64,000 bases of DNA, from the NCBI GenBank assembly GCA_003117195.1, contig BDSI01000013.1, forward strand, positions 1,025,146 through 1,089,145. The letters are read 5' to 3'. Shown one piece after another: positions 52,881 through 61,382 of this stretch. Below the pieces are notes generated by a model. That model saw only the letters and a list, made by a program, of their open reading frames with translations. It was not told the DNA's origin and made no database searches. The stretch's first letter is position 1; each line of letters starts with the position of its first letter. The position numbers were made by a program, and so were the translations under genes. Origin of the DNA: Eudorina sp. 2006-703-Eu-15. Lineage: Eukaryota > Chlorophyta > Chlorophyceae > Chlamydomonadales > Volvocaceae.

Positions 52881-52903
52881 CCGCCACCCTTCCCTTTGTG
52901 AGG

Positions 52904-53164
52904 TGAGGCCGCTGTCATCGCATGCTTACTCGACCGGCTCTCCTCAATGATCCCAGCGTCCAGCCGTTCCTTACACGCAGTGTTAATAGGCTCATACTCT
53001 GCCGGGCTGTACGCGCGGGGGCGCTGATAGATGGGACGCTCGTGAGCCAACTCAATCATGGCAGGGCCGACACTGCCACGATACTCCCCCAGATCCTTCA
53101 TGCCGCAAGCGAACAGGTCGTAGTAGCGGTCCACGAGCTCCAAGAACCGTGCCTCCAACTCGGG
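52904..53164 (-). pseudogene. Gypsy-type reverse transcriptase N-terminal fragment, truncated
   Basis: Contains the region just before the RT palm: LVDRYYDLFACGMKDLGEYR, IELAHERPIYQRPRAYSP and ERLDAGIIEESRSSKHA. This pattern (host strand 'F', 'H..PI..RPR..SP', 'LDAGIIE.S.S') is typical of Ty3/Gypsy pol. It stops after about 87 codons, before the expected LVKKKDG block and YxDD site, where sequence turns into a 48-bp minisatellite. Clearly non-functional. Confidence 0.75.
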
Positions 53165-54093
53165 CATCATGTCGGGGCGCTCACAGACAAGCCAGTTTCC
53201 GTGGGTTACCTTGTGTTGCTGTACCCCGCACCGCCGCTTGTGAATCCCAGCGCTTCCGTTCCGCCGCCCTGGCCTGGGTGCCATGCCATTCCTGGTGCCA
53301 TGCCCCTGGCGCTGCTGCCGTGAAGGCTCCGCAGAGATTTAGTTGGGCGGCTGTGGGCCCCGTCGGCCCCATGGCCCCTGCGCCCGCTGCCGCACCTGTC
53401 TGCTGCTGCACCGTCTGACCTGCTGCCCGGCCGGGAGTGTCCAAACGCCTCCTGCGCCGTGCCGGGGATCGGAACCCCGGCGACGCCACAATCTGGACCG
53501 AGCGGGTCACCAGCGGTGTCACACCGCCCAGTCCCATGGGGTGACGGTGTTGGGGCGAATGCGTCGGGTGGTTGGCAGCCGGGTGGGGCCGCCTGTAGTC
53601 GTTCCGGGAGTTCCGCTGTGCCGCGGCTCCCGCTTCTGTTGTGCGGGCCTGCGGATGCCCCGTTGCGTCCCATCCGCACCCCTTCGGGGCCTGCGTGCGG
53701 GTGGGTTCCGGTCTCACCCCCCGGCAGCGTGTGTCCTCCACCTCGCGTATGGCAGCCATGGCTCGAGTTATGCTTGCCACGGTACCCTTGAGCCTCGCTC
53801 CGTCTCCGGCAACCCTCGCCACGCCGGCCCCATCACTCGTTGTGGCTGCGGTAGTGGCCGGCGCGCCTTGGGGTGCAGCTGTGGTCGCTCCCGTCGCTGA
53901 GGTGCCGGCTTCTCCTGCCGTGCGCCCCCTCGTAGGCGGGTTCTGTTGCCGTCTGGTCGGCATCCCGGGCGCCGCCTTCGTACTGCGACTGCTGCGGAGG
54001 AGTCATCCCCCTCCGCTATCGGCACCCTGTGATAGCAGGTCCCGGCCGAGCGGGGTTGAGTCGGTTGCGTTCCGGACTCGCGCGGCCCCCCCT

Positions 54094-54400
54094 CCCGAGT
54101 TTGTCGGGGAGATTGGGGCCGATGGCGGTTCACGCCAGTCTGGCCTCTAATCGCATGGCTTGCCCGTCTGCCTGAGTTCGTCAGGTGGTGGTGCATCTGA
54201 TCGGGTACTGCCCGGTATTCGTTTTCCCGCGATGAGTCCCGGCCCCCGAGTTCGTCGGGGTCGGTAGGAAGGGGGAGAGCAGCTGGGGTGGCGGTTCACA
54301 CCGATCCGGCTTCGATGTTATATGCTCGCTGCGTGCCTGAGTTCATCAGGTGGCGATGTGCAAGTCGGGTTCTGCCCGGTGCCCCCTTCCCCTAGGCTCC
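54094..54400. repeat. Diverged tandem duplication (about 151-165 bp) rich in short hairpins
   Basis: Two units, starting at 54094 and 54245. Each has CCCGAGTTYGTCGGG, a GGCGGTTCAC block, CCTGAGTTCRTCAGG (54171, 54336) and a GGGTNCTGCCCG hairpin in the same order. Possibly part of an LTR or untranslated region of the retroelement. Confidence 0.7.
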
Positions 54401-55690
54401 GTCTCGCCGGGCACTAGGCGGGGGGCGCTTGCGTCCGCTGTGGGGTCGGCCCGTCGGTCCGGTGACTCACTCGGGGGCGGCCCGCGGTGAGCCGGTTCGT
54501 ACTGATAGGCTCGGGGTCCGTTCGGGCTGGTTCGATTTGGCCTCGCCTGTGGACTCGCCGCATCTCCGCCTGCGCGGGGCCCTTCGGCGTCGGCGTCGGT
54601 TAATTGTTCGGCTACCGTGGTGTCCGATCCGGCGGCGACCTCCTACGGGAATGGGTGTCTACGGGAATGGGTGTCGGGACGGTGTGTTAGCTCGATCGCT
54701 GGCGGGTTGACGCGTTGCTCCATCCTGGGGAACGCGATGCCTGCTTGAGGGTTCCTGGGTGATAATCGCATCTCAAATTGTTTCGTTGCAAGGGGATGGG
54801 GAGTGGGCTCGAGCTGGCGACCCAGTCAACATGGCGCGCAAATGACGGGATTTTTGGTCCTGTTCTGTCTAGGCGGCCCGTTTGCTCGGCGGCCCGTTTG
54901 CGGCCCGTTTGCTCTTGCGGCCCGTTTGCTCTTCTGTATCCTTTCTATGCCCAGCCGCGAAGATGCAATACCGCTCAATGTCCGCAGCTTCCGATACTTC
55001 CGATAGCGGCCCACCATGTCGTTTGGTCTACCTTCCCTGCCCCACCACACCGCTTCAGCGGCCAAAGAACAACAATAATCAAGAGAAACACAATATAATT
55101 AGTGCTCACCTCGACCTCCATTTCTCCAGCTGGCTTTGGGCCTGCCTCGCGTCGTACGCGTCACTCGGTCTGCCTCCACGGAATTGGGGTCCCGTGCCAC
55201 TCGATCACTCCTTCTTGTGCGGGGTGTCGGGCCGTGTCGTGTTGTCGCGGCCGCCGGATGTTGAGTCGCCGCCCCTTGACGTGTTGAGGGTGGGTACTGA
55301 CCCTGACCGGCGCTGCTTGCCCGCCATCCTAGCTTTTCTTCTTTGGCATGGCTCCCTGCTTAATGCACGGCGTGCCCCCGGGGTATCCGTCTGCGCCTGT
55401 ACGGCGAGCGAGCAGCTTAATTGCTGGTCCCCCTTGTAACCCTTGCTTCTTAACAAAATGTTCTGAATTTTTTGTACACTATATTCTGTCCCATGGCTCA
55501 TGGTCGGCTGCACACACACGATTCAAACGGGTTGCAATTCTAAACACACGATTCCGACAGGGCTGGACGCCGGCGATGAGGGGTACCGTCGCCCCGTTCG
55601 CCATGACAACGACTACGGTGGCTGGTTTGACACTAGTGAAGATGAAGGTATAGTCGGCGATTGGGAAGTTTGTTAGCCACATACGCAATC

Positions 55691-57183
55691 ATCCTGGGCA
55701 GCTGGGTCGATCGGGTTAGCATGCCGCCGTCCACTGGCCTGGCGGGCGCTATGACGGTGATTGCAGCAGCACCGCCGCCACCACTGCGACGGGGTGGGGT
55801 CAGAGGCTCAGAGCGTAAGAATGGCCCAGGCTCAATCAGGGGCCTTCACGTTGGCCCACTCATTATGAGAGATCCCCGGCGCGCCGGCGGGCAGGCGGCC
55901 CCAGCTGACAGAGCAACGAGGCAGCGCCGTACTGCAAAGCTGCGAAAGAGGTCAGGGGCCACGATCGATACGACTTCCAGTCAAACACCCAAGCGCATAG
56001 ACGCGCCACGCGTGGCACCGACCTCGAGAGGAGCAAGAGCAGCGCAACCCGGGCCCGCTCATGTGCACAGAGAGAGAGAGAACCAACAGCCGCCATCAAT
56101 CATGCAGGCAGCGGCGGTAAATGAAGACCGCTGCCGCAGCCTCGACTCGAAGCGCGCAAACACGACCAGCAATGCCTGCAGGCGGACCAGCACGCACGGG
56201 CTGCAACATCCGCCTCCCTTCCCCCCATGGTCCTGAGTCCATACTCGACAGTCGCATAGTCCCGACTGCAGGACACCTCAACAGGCCTTCGCGGGCGCTC
56301 CTTTGCTCCCCCCCGCCCGCCAGGCAATGCACCCCGCCCTCTTCGCCATCCATGGGCAACAAGCAACCTTCTCGGGCCGAAGGCTGTCGGAAGCCAGCCC
56401 ACCTCTGCCTAAAGGTCATCTTGCTGCGGCTGAGGTGCTGCCAACTAAACCTGAATGTCGCACATACATTTCCTCGGTTCATACTCCCAAATCACTCCCA
56501 ACCTCACGGAGGGTGCCCCGAAACCCCTAGCGGCGCGCTGCCGGCTCCAACATGTAGTTATCGCCGTCGTGCGACAGCTGCAACCTGCAAGAAGCGCGCG
56601 CAGAGCCCGCAGGGGCCCGGGTCAGCGAAGCCCCCCCGCCGCTGTGCAGCCACACGCCGCCGAGCCGCCGGCACACCCGCGTCGCATCGCGTGTGCGCAC
56701 TGCCCAATACCCAAGTTACACGGGTTGGCACCATGCGGATGGGAGCGGAAAGAGGACGGTCGCGCGGGCGGCCAGCGACACGCTTACCGCCCCGCCCGGT
56801 CCCACCCCGCCCCGCCTCGGCTCCCCTGCCAGCACGCATCACCCACAGCACGCGCCCCTCACCCCTCAGGCCGCGCGATGACAACGTACACGCACACACT
56901 GACAGCAAGGTCTCCTCGTCAGCTGCCACGCACACACTGACAGCAAGGTCTCCTCGTCAGCTGCTGAACTGCTGGGTGCTGGTAGGAGAACGCTGATGGA
57001 CCCTTACCCCCCGCGCGCGGGTCCGTCCCTTCACCGCCTCCAAACCTAGACCCCGAGCGCCTCTCACCTCCTACCTTCCACCTCCCCACCTCCCCCCTTT
57101 TTCCTACCTCCCCCCTCCCCCTCTTTCCCCCTTGGCGAAAGCTACCAACCGGTGTAACACCTCGGTGTAGGCCCCTTCCGCCC
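55691..57183. other. Intergenic region, no gene supported
   Basis: Open frames exist on the plus strand (up to 291 codons, 56121-56996), but with Pro/Ala/Arg-rich composition and no motif. A 38-bp tandem duplication sits at 56886-56962. It ends in the 3' UTR of the phosphatase (minus). Confidence 0.5.
56886..56962. repeat. Tandem duplication of about 38 bp
   Basis: ACGCACACACTGACAGCAAG followed by GTCTCCTCGTCAGCTG, present twice in tandem. Confidence 0.95.
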
Positions 57184-60100
57184 TCACGGCAGCCCCGCCA
57201 GCTGCGCCACGCTGCGGACCACGACGTCGGGTCGCTCCGCCGCCGGCAGCGCGCTCAGTCGCTCCAGGGTGGTCACCCCGGTGAGCGGCAGACACGTGAA
57301 GAGGCCGCCCTGGCGCCCCAGGAAGATGTCCGTGTCCATTCGGTCGCCGATGATGGCCGTACAGGCCGGATCAAGGCCGTACGTACGGCACAGGTACGGT
57401 AAGAGCCACTCCCCGCCCTTCGCAACGTTGACCTGCGACACGAGTTGTGGTGGTGGTGGTGGTGTGAGTAAGTGACGTGAGAAAAGGCGAGGGACGCTGG
57501 CGCGTGTGGGGTGGCTGGGGTCTGGGGGTTAAAAACAAAAACAGCCCGGACACACCCAGCCCGGGGGCTGGGGGCTTGTAGCGGACACGTGCATGTGGCG
57601 GCGGCCGAGCGGATCAAAGGGGTGGCGGGTAAGCCGACACGGCTGCACGTCCACCCGAGATGCAACACTCGGCGACGGCCCCGCGGCCCCACCCACTGTG
57701 CTACGCACTTGCACACCGTCACGCCCCCACCATACCCGGTTGCTTTCCCCTCAAGCAATCGACCCCCATCTGTTCTCCTTTTCACACACACGGCGCACCG
57801 CACCCTCTAAAACAAACCCACCCAAACCCCGCCCGGCCCCTCCCCCACCAGCCCCCGGCCCCCCCTGCACCCACCGCGGTGGTGCCCGACGCTACCTCCA
57901 CCGCCCGCACCAGGCCGCCCGTGCCCGGCATCATACGGCCGCCGCCGATGTGGTCCGCGCAGTCCGTGTTGGTGGCCACCAGCAGGCAGCCGGGCAGCTC
58001 ACGGAGGCAGATGGACGCGTACACGATGCGGGGGTAGGAGAAGTTGGGGTCCCAGCCAACCACCACGGCGCCCACGTCGGGATCGACCTGGCGGCGGGGG
58101 CGGCGGCGGCGGGGTGTTCAAAAGAACAGCGGGGAAGGATCAGGTGAAAACAGCGTTGCGAGCATTAGGGGGAGGGGGTGGATGCTTGGTAAGGGGTAGT
58201 GGGTCTGCAGTGCGGTAGATCGGTAGGAGAGGAGAGCTGGGTTGGCGGTGCCGGGCCCGACCAACTTGGCAGGGTTGAGGGAAAGAGCGGCGGCTGCGCG
58301 GGGAGGGTTTGCGGGGGCTGAGCGCAGCGCTGGGCACAGCTGGGGCGCATGAGGAGCGCGGCAGGACCCGTTGAAGCAGACGCCCGGCTGCGAGCACAGC
58401 CCCCGACACTGGCGTCCATCCTCTGTGAGCCAGTTGGTTTATCAAGTCGCTGCACGACAGCTGCACGACATCGACGTGGTCTGCGCACTTGGCAGTTGTG
58501 TGCCTGCTTCGCGCATGTCTTTGCGCCGGCCCTGCCCGCGGCGGCGGGGGGCCGTCGCGCCCACTAGATTGCTCGCACCCCCGCAACCCAGAAGCGAGCA
58601 GCAGCTCCCGCCGGCCCTGTGGGTCCCATGGCCCCCACCTGCAGCGCCTTCATGGCGTCTATGTTGTCCATGGGGGGCAGCGGGAAGTCCCGGCCGCCGA
58701 TGAAGGGAATGCCCTGCAGGTCCGGACGGGTCGGGGGGCCCCGGGGGCCAAGGTCGGTGGGAGGATGGCGGCGGGGGGCCAAACACTGGACTGCGGTGCC
58801 GAGGAGGCACCGGAGTATTGCCGCACATGCATGCCGGGGCTCGGGGAGGGGAGGGGAGGCGGAATGTGCTCAAGGGGACTCAACAGCCGCCTTGTCTGGC
58901 AGTAAGCTCCGCGAGGGGGGGGCATCTGCGCATCTCAGCCTCTGTGCCGCCCACCCCGGCGTGCGTGCGCATCCCAGCGCCTCCCTAGCTCAGCGCCCAA
59001 CCCCGCCTCGGCAGCCAGACAGGGCCCCCAAGCGCCCGCGGGGCTGCGCCAGCCCGCCCCCTCACCCCCACCCACCGCCGCCTCCAGCTCATGCTCCACG
59101 CCGCTCCAGCCCAGCAGCAGCACCTTCTTGTCCGCCTTGCTGCCGCTCGGGCCGAACCCCGCGCTGGCCAGGTAGGCGGCGGCGCAGTAGGACGACGACA
59201 CGATCTGCGGGGTGCGGGAACCCGCCCGGCCGCCCGGACCCCACGTCAGGCGAATCCAGCCACAGGGGTATGTTATTGTGTCCGTGTCGGTGTCAACACG
59301 CGGAGGTGCGTCCGGGGCGAGTCACACACGCAGGGCCGGCGAACACATGCGGGGCTGAGTCACGGCGCTCAAACGCACACGCAGCCCCGGCATAACGGCC
59401 TTCAGGGCACCAGCTTGCCCGCCCCCCCTCAGGGAGGTCCGTGGCCTCGGCCCGGCGACGCACCTCCTCCGGCGTGACCTCGAGCCCCAGGCTGCGGAAC
59501 TTGGCCGCGTACTCCACGCGCGCCTTGCTGCTGTTGTTGGTCACGAACAGCAGCCGCTTGCCGTCCCGTCGGAACACGCGGAGGGCCTGCGGGGGCCGAG
59601 TGCGCCGCGCGCGGGGGAGGGGTGAGGAGGGGGTTTGGGTGAGGGTGGGGGTGCGGGTTGGGGCACCTCAGGGCAGCGCCGCTTAACCAGCCGCGGGAGG
59701 AGGGCGGCCCCGCCGGAATCATCCCCAACCCGACTGGCGGTTCACTGGTTCATGTCGGGCGCCCGCAGAAGGACGACCCGCTACCTGATGGCTGCTGGCG
59801 GCAGGTGGTGGTGGTGGTGGTGGTGGTGATGGTGATGCTGGTGGTGGTGGTGCGTGGTGGTGGTGCTGCTGCTGAGGTGGCGAGGCGGGCCAGAGGCCCT
59901 GGCTGAAGCCACCGCAAGGACAATCGTTTAGTGCTCTGTCCAGGTGCGGTCGTGCGCCAGCAGCTGCCGGGAATCTTCCCGAAGTGCAGGGCCCACCACT
60001 GCGGGGCCAACGGGAAGTCCCGGGACCCCTTCGCCGCCGGGGCCCTCCATTCGGGGTGGCCGTGAACCTCTGCGGATGCCATCTAAGATTGCCGTGCTTC

Positions 60101-60335
60101 ACGAAAGGGGAGCTCGAGCTCCGACAATCTTCTGACAGGCGCAAGGTTGGTGGAAAGCTCCATCGGTTCCCCGATGTGGGTCGGGCCTCAGACGGCAGCG
60201 CCGCCGACACCGCACCCTGGATCGGTGCGATGTACACAGCTTCAGAGGACCTGCTGGTGCCGCACCCACCGCACGGGGACCTGACCCAGTTGCGTGGCTG
60301 GCAGGTCTGGGCAGCGCGTCGTTTCTAGGGTGCGG

Positions 60336-60413
<78 letters not shown>

Positions 60414-60964
60414 GAAATCATGAAACCCAAATGAAGCTCAGCGTGGGAGACAGGGTCAGGCGCGATGAACGAAGCCCGCGGGAGGAAGGGCGGGGGAAGG
60501 ATGCAACTCCCGCAGGCCGGGCGCGCCACGTCACGCACCTCGGGCGCGTTGCGGATGATCTCACTGCCCCGCCATAGGACTCCGTCGCAGTCGAGGATGA
60601 GCGTGCTGATGTCCCTCAGCCGCTCGGGCGCGGTGTGCTCGTCCAAGACCTGCACGGCAGCGTGATCGGACCCCTCCGACGCTGCTGGCTTCGTCGTGAC
60701 GAGCGTCGCCTGGGAGCTGGCGAACAGCGGGCAGGTTACAGCGCCTGCAGCATGTAAGGTCCGTTGCGATGCAGGAGGGGTGCTGATCCGGCCTTAACAC
60801 AGGGCTACGGCTGTCAGTACTGCGGCAGTGGCAGGAGCCTAACAGGTTGAACTGGTAAATCAAATTTGGGCAGATGCAGCATCACTCCATCTGGGCTCAT
60901 TTCATCCTCGCCAAGGCACCGACCTCGCTGCAGCGACGGCTGATACGATGCCAGCAGGCGCCAT
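57184..60964 (-). CDS. Phosphoglycolate/4-nitrophenyl phosphatase-like HAD enzyme, probably chloroplastic
   Basis: Likely dephosphorylates 2-phosphoglycolate in photorespiration. Exons 60964-60924, 60782-60539, 59586-59464, 59204-59076, 58713-58639, 58087-57875, 57432-57184; in frame, 357 residues. HAD motif I DCDGVLW (Asp78, Asp80), motif II TNNSS (111-115), motif IV GDRMDTDI (Asp305, Asp308, Asp310), and C2-cap sequences (VVVGWDPNFSYPRI, LVATNTDC, PGTGGLVRAVEVASG). C-terminus GGLFTCLPLTGVTTLERL and VAQLAGLP is typical of algal PGPs. Motif III Lys280 sits in VAKGGEW rather than the usual GKPS. The first about 57 residues are Ala/Ser/Thr-rich with few acidic residues, like a transit peptide; the short first exon and its AG|GTCGGT donor are inferred from phase and are less secure. 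Shares a 418-bp head-to-head region with the membrane-protein gene. Confidence 0.88.
57523..57560 (-). repeat. Third short intronic family, partner copy
   Basis: AAAACAGCCCGGACACACCC then AGCCC, matching 33831-33866. It lies about 90 bp from the 3' splice site of intron 6 of the phosphatase. Relative to that minus-strand gene it is reversed. Confidence 0.6.
59795..59872. repeat. (GGT)n trinucleotide repeat
   Basis: GGT repeat with GAT and GCT interruptions in intron 2 of the phosphatase. Confidence 0.9.
60339..60412. repeat. (CAGC)n microsatellite
   Basis: About 18 tetramers with one CGGC variant, in intron 2 of the phosphatase, 130 bp after the donor. Confidence 0.95.
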
Positions 60965-61382
60965 CGACTTTGCAGGCCTAGTCGTCGTGCATGGAGAGCG
61001 ACTGAATTCATGATTGCTGCTACCCTGGATTTTACAGAATGGTGTCTGAGGAAAGAGTAGAGTAGTAATGACGTATACCAACAGCTTCAATCACTGTACT
61101 AATAGCAATAGCGTAGGACAACTTGACATTTACCAATATTATTTTAAAGCATACATGTTGACACTAGCGTGCAGCTCATCGATTCCCAACTTGCAAGCAC
61201 AGTTTAAAACCGACGTGGCAGCTTGCGAACGACAATGGATACTTAGAACTTCCATATGGTATTTTATAAGACCAAAGATGCAGCGACGTTGGACCTCGAG
61301 GGCGGCCAGGTAAATTGGGACGCTTCGTGGTGCGGGTCAAAGCGGAGCAAAGCTTTAGCTCGGATTACTAACTTCTGGCACA
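60965..61382. promoter_or_regulatory. Head-to-head promoter region, phosphatase / membrane protein
   Basis: 418 bp between the proposed start codons, strongly AT-rich around 61050-61260 (e.g. ATTTACCAATATTATTTTAA). Depends on the two inferred first exons. Confidence 0.5.

Larger units (their letters stand above)
52881..55690 (-). mobile_element. Decayed Ty3/Gypsy-type LTR retrotransposon material
   Basis: Anchored by the reverse-transcriptase N-terminal fragment at 53164-52904. Upstream on the same strand are long open but shifted frames rich in Arg/Gly/Pro, consistent with decayed gag/pol linker. A protein-like minus-strand frame (MWLTNFPIADYTFIFTSVKP, ending 55479) may belong to the same element. 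No LTR pair, primer-binding site, RNase H or integrase was found, so boundaries are approximate. Confidence 0.4.

Noticed and set aside
55479..55688. Minus-strand 69-codon frame resembling a retroelement protease segment
   Set aside because: A VMANGATVP-like stretch is suggestive, but no active-site D-S/T-G is visible, so it is mentioned only as possible retroelement debris and not called as a gene.
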